Part shown: positions 16,998 through 26,437 of the stretch, piece by piece
How positions within the stretch are numbered: position 1 is the first letter of the stretch
How the letters are laid out: each line of letters begins with the position of its first letter
Origin: Dehalococcoidia bacterium
GTDB lineage: Bacteria > Chloroflexota > Dehalococcoidia > DSTF01 > JACRBR01
Direction: 5' to 3'
Assembly: GCA_015478665.1 (NCBI GenBank)
Contig: JADMII010000004.1
Location: forward strand, 16,586 to 80,585
Length of the DNA: 64,000 nucleotides
The notes under the pieces: model-generated
Told to the model about the DNA's origin: nothing
The model's input: only the letters and a program-made list of their open reading frames with translations
Databases searched by the model: none
Position numbers and translations under genes: made by a program

Positions 16998-17741
16998 ATG
17001 GACCAGACATCGTCAACCGACACCGCCGCGGCGGCCGAGGGTGCGTCGGCGTCGCTGCCGGCGCCGCAGCCGATCCCTTCGCCCGAGCGCGAATCGCAGC
17101 GGTTGCGGACGACCGCCGTCGCCTGCGCGCTCGTGCTGCTCCTCACCATCGGCTGGCTCTACCCGTCACACTGGGGCATCGTGCCGTTCGTCGGGCTCTT
17201 CCTGCTCCTGCTGCTCGCCGTCACCGGCGGCACGCTGGCCTTCATCTGTGGGCAGATGGTTGTCGATGAGCCGGCGTCAGAGATCCTCAACGTGCTGTTC
17301 GGCCAGCACCTGTCGGTCCGCAACCGCTCGCGCTTCATCAACCGGCTTCAGCACGAATGCGACGCCGCGGCGGCGGGGCGTCGCGGCCGCAACTTCTCCG
17401 TCGTGGTGCTGATGCTCGACGACGTCCACAGCGAGCCGGACCGTCTCGAACGGCTGGCACAGATGCGCGATTTGGTGCGGGAGCGCATCCGTTCGCGCGA
17501 CGTGCTCGGCGACATCGGCAAGGATGAGCTCTGGCTCATCGCCCCCGGCGCCGGCGCGCTCGCTGCCGAAGCGCTCACCGCCCGCCTGACCGAGAGCCTG
17601 CGCGCCGCGGCGACGCCCGGCGCGCCGCCGGCGAAGGTCGGCTGGAGCACCTTCGGCGGCGACGCCGACAGCCCGCTGGCGCTGCTCGACGCCGCACGCG
17701 CGCGCGCTCTCGGCGACGCCGCTCGGCCCCACGCGGCCTGA
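16998..17741 (+). CDS. Membrane protein with degenerate GGDEF domain
   Basis: 247 residues. A Ser/Ala/Pro-rich cytoplasmic tail of about 38 residues is followed by two hydrophobic helices (ACALVLLLTIGWLY and VGLFLLLLLAVTGGTLAFI). A GGDEF-fold domain then has the signature replaced by GKDEL in RSRDVLGDIGKDELWLIAP. Loss of the GGDEF glycines means it should not synthesise c-di-GMP; it may bind GTP or a partner. GAGGGGGAG upstream supports the ATG at 16998. The active-type cyclase lies convergently next door. Calling it GGDEF-derived rests on fold pattern, not on the motif. Confidence 0.65.
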   Translation: MDQTSSTDTAAAAEGASASLPAPQPIPSPERESQRLRTTAVACALVLLLTIGWLYPSHWGIVPFVGLFLLLLLAVTGGTLAFICGQMVVDEPASEILNVLFGQHLSVRNRSRFINRLQHECDAAAAGRRGRNFSVVVLMLDDVHSEPDRLERLAQMRDLVRERIRSRDVLGDIGKDELWLIAPGAGALAAEALTARLTESLRAAATPGAPPAKVGWSTFGGDADSPLALLDAARARALGDAARPHAA

Positions 17742-17963
17742 CGCGCGCCGATCATCACCGCGGCCCAACTCGTTACTCCGCGAGGCCGGCGGCTGGCGTT
17801 ACCTGCCGAACGCGACACGATTGCCGCGCATATTGGTACGACGACGGACGGCAAGATCAACGGCCTCGACCTGGGCGAGCCGTGCCGCCGTCTTCCTCAG
17901 CTGCGTCGGCAACTGCGCCTCACGGCGTCTGAGAGCGTGCGTCGTCTCGCATGGCGCCGGCGC

Positions 17964-19181
17964 TCAGGCGGCCGTGTTCGGCAACTCTTCCCAGAAGAGG
18001 CGCAGGTCGTTCGCCGTGCGGACGCGGTTGCCGCCGTCGCGCTTGGCGAGGTACATCGCCTGGTCCGCCAGCTTCACCAGCACCGTGTACTCATCGGCAT
18101 CGAAGGGGCAGGTGGCGACGCCGACGCTCAGGCCGACGTGCAGGTCATCGGGGAGCGTATCGTTGAGGCCACGCAGCGAATCGATGAGCTGCTGGGCGCG
18201 CTCGAAGGCGGTCTCGCGCGTGAGGTTCGGCAGGATGACGACGAACTCGTCGCCGCCGTACCGGCCGATGAACTCCGGCGCGCGCAGGCAGCGCTTCAAC
18301 GCCGCGCCGGCCTGCTTGAGCACGCGGTCGCCGATGTCATGGCCGAGCTCATCGTTGATCCGCTTGAGCTTGTCCATGTCGCAGAAGAGCACGCTCAGGT
18401 AGCTGGCGCTGCTGCGCGACCGGCGCAGTTCGCGGTGCGCCTCCTTCTCGAAGTGGCCGCGGTTGAGCAGCCCGGTGAGCCGGTCGACGCGCGCCGCCCG
18501 CTCGGTGCGCGTCATCAGCTTCGTGTTCTCCGCGTGCAGCCGCTCGATGACCTCGATCTGCTTCGAGCGGTCCTCCTCCTCCCGCGCCAGGTTGCCGACG
18601 CCGACGGCGATGAAGAACAGGTACGAGAGCCGCAGCAGCAGCTGCCCGAAGGCGTCGGCTGAGGGCGCCGAGCCGGCGACGAAGACGAGCGCGTAGGTGC
18701 AGGCGTAGAGCAGGTAGCACATCAGCGCCTGCCGCAGCTGGAAGCGCATCGCGACGGCGACGATCGAGAGGAAGTACAGGAGGTAGAACGGGCTCGCGTC
18801 CGCGCCCGTCGCGGCGACCAACGCGGCGACGAAGATGGAATCGGCCGCTGCGGTGATAAAGCTCGTCTGGAAGAGACGCCAGCGCCGGTACGGCTGCAGC
18901 ACGGCGACGGGCAGCGCGTAGATCCAGGCCAGCCCGGAGATCGTCCAGGCAGCGTCGAGACGGTAGCCGCGCGTGTCGAGGAAGACCGCCAGCGCGAGCG
19001 CGTTCACCGCGATCACGAGCACGCGCATGCGCGCGATCAGCGCCTCCATGCGCAGCGTCCGCTCGCTGTGCGCGGGTATGTCGAAGAGCCAAGCGAACGG
19101 CCTCCGTCCCGCCAGGGCTTCCGGTTCCGGCATGCGCGTCATCGGCGCGACCGTCTGGGCGCACCCCTCCAGAAGAATCAT
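17964..19181 (-). CDS. Membrane-bound diguanylate cyclase
   Basis: 405 residues. About six membrane helices (from MRVLVIAVNALALAVFL to LLRLSYLFFIAVGVG) are followed by a short coiled linker and a full GGDEF domain. The domain has DRLTGLLNRGHFE, FCDMDKLKRINDELGHDIGD, the intact IGRYGGDEFVVILP, and LSVGVATCP. It makes c-di-GMP from two GTP. An RxxD inhibitory site is visible as RAPE rather than RxxD, so product inhibition may be absent. The start is uncertain: ATG at 19181 (used) or 19142, neither with a strong ribosome binding site. The upstream open frame to 20006 is out of frame with the sigma gene and is not coding. Confidence 0.88.
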   Translation of the reverse strand: MILLEGCAQTVAPMTRMPEPEALAGRRPFAWLFDIPAHSERTLRMEALIARMRVLVIAVNALALAVFLDTRGYRLDAAWTISGLAWIYALPVAVLQPYRRWRLFQTSFITAAADSIFVAALVAATGADASPFYLLYFLSIVAVAMRFQLRQALMCYLLYACTYALVFVAGSAPSADAFGQLLLRLSYLFFIAVGVGNLAREEEDRSKQIEVIERLHAENTKLMTRTERAARVDRLTGLLNRGHFEKEAHRELRRSRSSASYLSVLFCDMDKLKRINDELGHDIGDRVLKQAGAALKRCLRAPEFIGRYGGDEFVVILPNLTRETAFERAQQLIDSLRGLNDTLPDDLHVGLSVGVATCPFDADEYTVLVKLADQAMYLAKRDGGNRVRTANDLRLFWEELPNTAA

Positions 19182-19267
19182 CGGCGGTGAAGCGGCGATC
19201 TGAGGCGCCGTTTTCGGCCCCGAAGTGGTGCCCGGATCACGGGCGCACGGCCGTCCCGCCGGGCGGC

Positions 19268-20668
19268 TCAGGGCGCCGGCGTAGGCGTCGGTGGGCCGCC
19301 GGGGGTCGGCAGCTGGATGACCGCCGTGCTGGACGGCGCGGGCGGCGGCGTCGGCACGATGACGCGCGTCGGTGTCGCCGGCGGACGCGTCGGCGCGGGC
19401 GGCGGCGTCGGGACCGCCGGCGGCGGCGTCGGCGTGTCGGCGGGCACGGAAGTCGGGCTCGTGCTGGGCGCGGGCGAAGGCGACGGCGCCGGCGTCGGCG
19501 TATCGACGGTGACGCCGGGAGAGGGCGTCCCGGCCGGTGTCCCGGCCTCTTCGGGAGTGCCGGTGGTGGTGGTCAGGGCCGCGGCACCGCCGCCACCGCC
19601 GCCGCCGATGCCGAAGGCGCCAACGGCGATGCCGCCGATGATGAAGGCGACGGCCAGCAGGCCGACGGCCGCAGCGGCGAACCAGATGATGCCGCGGTTG
19701 CCCTCGTCGCCGAACGCCGTGCCTCCGAGGCGGCCGCCGCCGCCATCGAAGCTGCCGTCGAGCGTGAGCGTCGTGGACCCGACGGGCGCCGGCGGCAGAT
19801 CTCCGGCAGCAGCGCCGCCGCCGCCGAAGCGCAGGCCGGCGTCGGCGAGCGCGACCGCGTCGGTCGCGACGACCGCCGCCCAGCTGCCGACGAGCGCGCG
19901 CCACGTCTCGCCCTTCAGTACGAACGGCGGCTGCACCGGCGCCAGCCCGGCGATGATCTCGACTGGCCGTGCCGGCAGCGACCTGCTCGCCGTGCAGGCC
20001 TCGCATGACGCCGTGTGCGCCTCGATGGCCTGCCGCACGTCGTCGCTGTAGCGGGGGAAGCCGCTGTCGCTGACCACGGCGCGCAGCCGCTCGCAGCTCG
20101 CGCCGCCGCGGCGGGCGAGCACGTAGGTCAGCATCGCTTCATCGGCGGCGCGTTCGAGACGGTCGATCGCGGCGCGCGAGTTGCCCTTCGCGACGCCGAG
20201 GATCGCCGCGAGCGCCGGCGGCTCCAGGCGCTGGCGCAGGTGCAGATCCAGCGCGGCGTAGTCCTGGGCGCCGAGCGCGGTCGCCGCTTCCCACACGGTG
20301 CAGGCGAGCGCGTGGTCGCCCCCCGTCAGCGTCGGGTCGAGGAGGCGGCAGGGATCCGGCGCGTCGAAGCTGCCGAAGGCCTCTTCGTGCAGCGGCTGTG
20401 GCGCCTGCGACGCCGCTTCGCTGCGGGCGAGGGCGCGCTGCGCGGCCGCCAGCAGCACCCAGGCGCCGAAGTCGCCGCCGCGCCCGATGTGCGGCAGCGC
20501 GTCGCGGGCGGCCTCGAAGACGTCGCGGCTGATGACGCCGGCGGCGTCGGCATCGCGCAGCACCCGCCACGTGAAATCGTAGACGCGGCCGAAGTACAGG
20601 TCGTACAACTGCCCGAAGCTATCAAGGTCGCCGGCCGCCGCGCGCGCGGTGAGGAGCATCGTATCCAT
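19268..20668 (-). CDS. ECF sigma factor fused to ZAS motif, membrane helix and Pro/Thr tail
   Basis: 466 residues. Residues 1-65 resemble sigma region 2 (AAGDLDSFGQLYDLYFGRVY, then WRVLRDADAA). Residues 125-185 resemble region 4 (QRLEPPALAAILGVAKGNSR). HTASCEAC at 218-225 is exactly the Hx3Cx2C of zinc anti-sigma (ZAS) domains. One membrane helix spans about 327-350 and the last 100 residues are Pro/Thr/Ser-rich, presumably outside the cell. So sigma, anti-sigma and sensor parts appear to be one polypeptide. The ATG at 20668 has CCGGAGACGC before it. Region 2 lacks several usual promoter-melting residues, so transcription activity is not assured. Confidence 0.72.
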   Translation of the reverse strand: MDTMLLTARAAAGDLDSFGQLYDLYFGRVYDFTWRVLRDADAAGVISRDVFEAARDALPHIGRGGDFGAWVLLAAAQRALARSEAASQAPQPLHEEAFGSFDAPDPCRLLDPTLTGGDHALACTVWEAATALGAQDYAALDLHLRQRLEPPALAAILGVAKGNSRAAIDRLERAADEAMLTYVLARRGGASCERLRAVVSDSGFPRYSDDVRQAIEAHTASCEACTASRSLPARPVEIIAGLAPVQPPFVLKGETWRALVGSWAAVVATDAVALADAGLRFGGGGAAAGDLPPAPVGSTTLTLDGSFDGGGGRLGGTAFGDEGNRGIIWFAAAAVGLLAVAFIIGGIAVGAFGIGGGGGGGAAALTTTTGTPEEAGTPAGTPSPGVTVDTPTPAPSPSPAPSTSPTSVPADTPTPPPAVPTPPPAPTRPPATPTRVIVPTPPPAPSSTAVIQLPTPGGPPTPTPAP

Positions 20669-20719
20669 GCGTCTCCGGTGGCCCAGGCGGAGCGGGATCG
20701 TCGACCGCAGGGCGCACCG

Positions 20720-20725
20720 AAGATA
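20720..20725 (-). promoter_or_regulatory. Extended -10 upstream of sigma fusion gene
   Basis: On the minus strand TGC-TATCTT, about 50 bases before the ATG at 20668. No good -35. It would give a leader of about 45 bases including the GGAG ribosome binding site. Confidence 0.35.
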
Positions 20726-20816
20726 GCACATGGTCTGCGCTTATGGTGAGCTGAAGACGGAGGAGACGGTGGCTCCGAGGCCCCACGTCAACCCGGTCAG
20801 GACCGCCGAACGAACG

Positions 20817-20834
20817 CCGCGAAGCCCCTCGCGG
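20817..20834 (-). terminator. Hairpin directly after gcvPB
   Basis: CCGCGA/TCGCGG, 6-bp perfect stem with loop of 6, starting 2 bases past the gcvPB stop codon. No T-run. May stabilise the 3' end of the glycine cleavage operon. Confidence 0.35.
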
Positions 20835-20835
20835 G

Positions 20836-22402
<1,567 letters not shown>

Positions 22403-22410
<8 letters not shown>

Positions 22411-23776
22411 CGCGCAGCGCCTCCACCAGGGCATCGATCTCGGCGCGGCTGTTCGTCTCCGTCACGCAGAGCAGCATCGCCGGCGTGCCGTCGCGGCCGG
22501 CGACGGCGCTCACGTCGTAGCCGCCGATGATGCCACGTGCGAGCAGGCGGCGGTTGAGGCGCGCGACCGGCTGCGGCGTGCGGACGACGAACTCGTGGAA
22601 GTACGGCTCGTCGTCCTCGACGACGAAGCCATCGAGCGCGGCGATGCGGCGGGCGGCCTCGTGCGCCTGCTCGTAGCACAGCTCGGCGACGCGGCGGAGG
22701 CCGCGCGCCCCGAGCGTCTCGAGGTAGACGGCCGTTGAGAGCGCCACCAGCTGCTGGCTCGTGCAGATGTTGCTGGTCGCCCGCTCGCGGCGGATGTGCT
22801 GCTCGCGCGTCTGCAGTGTCAGCACGTAGCCCGTGCGGCCTTCGAGGTCGACCGTCTCGCCGACGACGCGCCCGGGCATCTGCCGGATGTAGCGGTCGCG
22901 GCAGGCGAAGAGGCCGACATACGGGCCGCCGAAGGACAGCGGCACGCCGAGAGACTGCCCTTCGCCGACGACGACATCGGCGCCGTAGCGCGCGGGCGGC
23001 CGGAAGAGCCCGAGGCTCACCGGGTCGGCGGCGACGACGTAGAGGGCGCCGGCGTCGTGCGCGGCGTCGCCCCACGCCGCCGCATCGAGCGCCAGGCGGC
23101 CGAGGAAGTCCGGTTGCTGCACCGCGAGGCAGGCGTGCTCGTCGCTGACGGCGAAGGCGGCGTGCGGCTGCACGTCGACGGCGATGCCGCGGCCCGCAGC
23201 GTAGCCGCGGACGACGGCCAGCGCGTGCGGATGCACCCGGTCGGAGGCGGCGATGCGGCGGCGTCCGGTGACGGCGCAGGCCATCAGGCAGGCTTCCGCG
23301 AGCGCCGAGGCGCCGTCGTACATGCCGGCGTTCGCAACGTCCATGCCCGTCAGCTCACAGACCAGCGACTGGAACTCGAAGATCGTCTGCAGCGTGCCCT
23401 GGCTGACCTCCGGCTGATACGGCGTGTAGCTGGTGAGGAACTCACCGCGCATCACCAGCGCATCGACGAGCGCCGGCCGGAAGTGGCGATAGGCGCCGGC
23501 GCCGAGGAAGCAGGCGGAGCCCGCCGCCGTGCGGTTGCGGCCGGCCAGCGCGCGCATCTCGGCGACGAGCTCGAGCTCCGATAGCGCGTCGGGCAGATGC
23601 AGCTGCGGATGCCGGTAGGCGGCCGGGATGTCCTCGAACAGCGCATCGACGGACGGCGCCCCGACGACGGCGAGCATGGCGGCGCGGTCGTCGTCGGTCA
23701 GCGGCACGTAGGGATGCGGCGCGCCACCGTCGCCGCGCGCGCTCTCCGTGCCCACCCTGTCCAACTCCAGCGTCAT
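22403..23776 (-). CDS. gcvPA: Glycine dehydrogenase (decarboxylating) subunit 1
   Basis: 457 residues, the non-PLP half of the split P-protein as found in Gram-positives, Chloroflexota and archaea. Recognisable segments are FLGAGAYRHFRPALVDALV, SYTPYQPEVSQGTLQTIFEF, QSLVCELTGMDVANAGMYDG, and SLGVPLSFGGPYVGLFACRD, with the usual RMPGRVVGET form as QMPGRVVGET. The ATG at 23776 is preceded by GACGGGACG, a weak ribosome binding site; the upstream frame is the heptad-repeat spacer and is not coding. Assembles with GcvPB as a heterotetramer. Confidence 0.96.
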
Positions 23777-23842
23777 CGTCCCGTCAGTCCTTCGCCGTGC
23801 GCGCGTGGTGCCGACCGTTGTGCATGATCGGCGCGGCACACG

Positions 23843-23919
23843 GCCTGTTTGCCCTCTGCCGTTGCTGTCTGCTCTCTGCCGTCGCGCCCTCTCTTGTCTG
23901 TTGTCTGCCGCTGTCGCAG
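23843..23919. repeat. Eleven-unit heptanucleotide tandem array
   Basis: About eleven 7-base units in strict register between gcvH and gcvPA, pyrimidine-rich on the plus strand (for example TGCCCTC, TGCCGTT). On the transcribed strand it is a purine-rich leader about 70 bases before gcvPA. Units are diverged yet in phase. This is the longest such array in the window. Confidence 0.65.
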
Positions 23920-23929
23920 CCCGCACGCT

Positions 23930-24337
23930 TCACGGCCCGATCGCCGCATCCTTTGCTTCGCTCGCGGTGAAGGCATCGTAGTCCGCCGCGGAAAGCAGCG
24001 TCTCGAGCTGCGACGGGTCGGCGAGCTTGATCTGCAGCAGCCAGCCGGCCTCGTGCGGGTCGCTGTTCACCAGCTCCGGCTTCTGCGCCAGTTCCTCGTT
24101 CGCCATCAGCACCTCGCCCGATGCCGGGGCGTACAACTCCGAGACCGCCTTCACGGACTCGATCTCGCCCATCTTCTCGAACTGCGTGATCGCCTTGCCG
24201 GCCTCCGGCAGGTCGACGTACACTACGTCGCCGAGCTGGTCCTGCGCGTAGTCGGTGATGCCGATGTACGCGGTATCGCCTTCCTGCTTCAGCCACTCGT
24301 GCTCCTTCGAGTAGCGCCGGTCAACAGGGCTTGGCAT
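23930..24337 (-). CDS. gcvH: Glycine cleavage system H protein
   Basis: 135-residue lipoyl carrier that shuttles the aminomethyl intermediate from P-protein to T-protein. YSKEHEWL and IGITDYAQDQLGDVVYVDLP open the lipoyl fold. The lipoylated lysine is in EIESVKAVSELYAPASGEV, and NEELAQKPELVNSDPHEAGW is the family hallmark. Length is normal (about 130), with a short acidic C-terminal tail. The ATG at 24337 follows GAAGGGATGAGCG. It is 116 bases downstream of gcvT. Confidence 0.97.
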   Translation of the reverse strand: MPSPVDRRYSKEHEWLKQEGDTAYIGITDYAQDQLGDVVYVDLPEAGKAITQFEKMGEIESVKAVSELYAPASGEVLMANEELAQKPELVNSDPHEAGWLLQIKLADPSQLETLLSAADYDAFTASEAKDAAIGP

Positions 24338-24453
24338 CGCTCATCCCTTCAACTTCCTGCGTGATCCCCCGCGCGCGTCGAGCGCTTCCGCCAGAACACC
24401 TCATTCCCACACCCGGGCCGCCGCCTCGCAGATCGTCGCCGAACCAACGCGGG

Positions 24454-25581
24454 TCACGCCGCCGGCGTCGCGGCTCCCGTCCCGCCACGCACGAATGGGC
24501 GCTTCACCACGACCATGGCGAGCGCGCGGCCGCGCACGTCGGCGGCGAGCGGCCTGCCCTCGGCGGCCAGTCCGCGCGGCACGTACGCCAAGGCGATGCT
24601 GACGCCGAGCGTCGGCGAATAGCCGCCGCTGGTGACGCGGCCGACGACCGCGCCGTCATCCAGCACGTCGTAGCCGTCGCGGACGACGCCACGATCCTTC
24701 GCGCGCAGGCAGACGAGCTTGCGTGCGGCGCCGTGCTGCTTGATCGCGGCGAGCGCGTCGCGGCCCGCGAAGTCCGCGCCGTCATCGAGGCTGACCACCC
24801 AGCCGAGGCCGGCCTCGTACGGGTCCGTGCTCTCGTCGATGTCGTTGCCCCACAGCGGCAGCGCCGCTTCGAGCCGGAGCGTGTCGCGCGCGCCGAGTCC
24901 GCATGGCTCGACGCCCTCCGCGACGAGTTGACGCCAGATCGCCCGGCCCGCGTCGGGCGCTGCCACCAGCTCGAAGCCGTCCTCGCCGGTGTAGCCCGTG
25001 CGCGAGACGAAGAGCTTGTGCCGCATGAACGGCAACTCCGTGCAGGCGCGCTTCTCCATCGCCGCGATCTCCGGGCCGATGGCGCGCGCCAGGAAGCCAC
25101 TCGCCGCCGGGCCCTGCACCGCGAGCATGACGGTCTGCTCCTGCCGGTCGAGCAACTCCGCATCGGCGCCCGCGTCTGCGAGCGACCGGAGCCGCGCGGC
25201 ATCGCCGGCGGCGTTGGCGGCGTTGCCGACGAAGAGGAAGCGCGTTCCGTCGAGCCGGTAGACGTACGGGTCGTCGATGATGCCGCCGCGCTCGTTGCAG
25301 AGCAGCGTGTAGTGGCCGCGGCCTTCGGCGAGCGACGACACGTCGTAGGTGACGGCGCGACGCAGGAGCTGCGCGGCGCCGTCACCGACGACGAAGAGGC
25401 GGCCCATGTGCGAGACGTCGAAGACCCCCGCGCGCTCGCGGACCGCGCGGTGCTCCTCGACGATACCGCGATACTGCACGGGCATCGCCCAACCGGCGAA
25501 CGGCACGATGCGCGCGCCCTGCCGCTCGTGCAGGTCGAAGAGCGCGGTCTTCCGGAGAGCCGGGGCGTCGGTGCGGGACAT
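24454..25581 (-). CDS. gcvT: Aminomethyltransferase (glycine cleavage T protein)
   Basis: 375 residues; transfers the aminomethyl group from GcvH to tetrahydrofolate, giving methylene-THF and ammonia. N-terminal LHERQGARIVPFAGWAMPV and EEHRAVRERAGVFDVSHMGR are diagnostic. YTGEDGFELV and the catalytic Asp region LEAALPLWGNDIDE follow, and the C-terminal beta domain shows VGRVTSGGYSPTLGVSIALAYV. The ATG at 25581 is the domain start and lies 7 bases after a TACAAT box, so the mRNA is probably leaderless. First gene of the gcv operon. Confidence 0.97.
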   Translation of the reverse strand: MSRTDAPALRKTALFDLHERQGARIVPFAGWAMPVQYRGIVEEHRAVRERAGVFDVSHMGRLFVVGDGAAQLLRRAVTYDVSSLAEGRGHYTLLCNERGGIIDDPYVYRLDGTRFLFVGNAANAAGDAARLRSLADAGADAELLDRQEQTVMLAVQGPAASGFLARAIGPEIAAMEKRACTELPFMRHKLFVSRTGYTGEDGFELVAAPDAGRAIWRQLVAEGVEPCGLGARDTLRLEAALPLWGNDIDESTDPYEAGLGWVVSLDDGADFAGRDALAAIKQHGAARKLVCLRAKDRGVVRDGYDVLDDGAVVGRVTSGGYSPTLGVSIALAYVPRGLAAEGRPLAADVRGRALAMVVVKRPFVRGGTGAATPAA

Positions 25582-25588
25582 CTCTCTG

Positions 25589-25594
25589 ATTGTA
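25589..25594 (-). promoter_or_regulatory. -10 box, leaderless type, for gcv operon
   Basis: TACAAT on the minus strand, 7 bases before the gcvT ATG. A glycine riboswitch cannot fit between this box and the start codon. Confidence 0.55.
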
Positions 25595-25841
25595 TCGAGA
25601 GGCGGGGCGTCGGGGCAGCTTTCGTCATGGCACATACGGCGGCTGATCCTCGACCGCGCGCAGGAGCCGTGCGGCGGTGCCCGGTAAGGCCGGGTCGGTC
25701 GGCGCGAAGGACCCGGTCGGGCGCACGGCGAGCGGGTGCTGAGAGAGCCGGTTTCGGACGCGTTATGGCTCGCAGTCGACCGGAATTCGAAGCTGACGGG
25801 ACCGCTCGTCAGTCGCGCGCGCGGCGTTCTTCGTCACCCCG

Positions 25842-26186
25842 CTACGTCTTCTCGAACCGCGCGACGTCGAGGACGAAGACGATGGCGCCGCCGGTGCGCA
25901 CCTCGATCGGCTCCTGGAGCACGGAGCCTTCGCCGAAGAACGGCAGCGTTTGCACCGGCACGTACTCGGTGCGCGCTGCCGCCTCGAGGCGCACCATGGC
26001 GATGATCTGGTCGACTTCGTTGGCTTCGACGCCAGAGAGGATCGTGGCGTTGCCCTTGCGCATGAAGCCGCCGGTGCTGCTGATCTTCGTCGCCGGGTAG
26101 CCCTGCTCGACGAGCTTCTTCGTCAGCTTCTCGGCGTCGGCATCGGAGGAGATGATGACGACCAGCTTGAGCGATCCGTCCTGCAC
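25842..26186 (-). CDS. darA: c-di-AMP receptor DarA/PstA family (PII-like)
   Basis: 114 residues. LKLVVIISSDADAEKLTKKL, KISSTGGFMRKGNATILSGV and DQIIAMVR match the DarA/PstA (YaaQ, DUF970) family, small PII-like trimers that bind cyclic di-AMP. The TGGF and GN motifs frame the nucleotide pocket. Downstream effectors are unknown in the family. It is divergent from glyS and not in the gcv operon (260-base gap to gcvT). Its presence predicts a diadenylate cyclase elsewhere in the genome. Confidence 0.88.
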   Translation of the reverse strand: MQDGSLKLVVIISSDADAEKLTKKLVEQGYPATKISSTGGFMRKGNATILSGVEANEVDQIIAMVRLEAAARTEYVPVQTLPFFGEGSVLQEPIEVRTGGAIVFVLDVARFEKT

Positions 26187-26360
26187 GGTCGGCCCCCTTC
26201 ACACTATCCCGCCGCGCGCATCGTAGGCGCGCCTGCGATCGGCTGTCAAACGGTGGGGAGCCGGATACGCGCCGCGGCGCCGGCGTGTCGCCGGGCGAAG
26301 ATCCGCCGGCAGACGGCAAGCAGGCCGACAGCGAAGACGAAGAGCAGTGAATGGCTTCGC

Positions 26361-26366
26361 TATACT
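26361..26366 (+). promoter_or_regulatory. -10 box for glyS
   Basis: TATACT, with the predicted start of transcription about 65 bases before the GTG at 26438. The leader is too short for a T-box. The 26187-26437 spacer holds nothing else recognised. Confidence 0.45.
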
Positions 26367-26437
26367 GCCGCGGCGAGTCGGCGGCGGCGGGTGCGTCGCG
26401 ACAACGAGTCATCGCCCATCCAGGGCGGGAGGTTCAC

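Noticed and set aside
17964-20006. 680-codon frame that would fuse a long Arg/Gly-rich region to the diguanylate cyclase
   Set aside because: The extension is antiphase to the sigma-fusion gene, low-complexity and without a start signal; the cyclase domain plus membrane helices are complete from 19181.
25582-25841. Glycine riboswitch before gcvT
   Set aside because: The -10 box is 7 bases from the ATG and no paired GGAGA-type aptamer core is present.
26367-26437. T-box leader before glyS
   Set aside because: Leader is about 65 bases, without the conserved T-box sequence or specifier stem.
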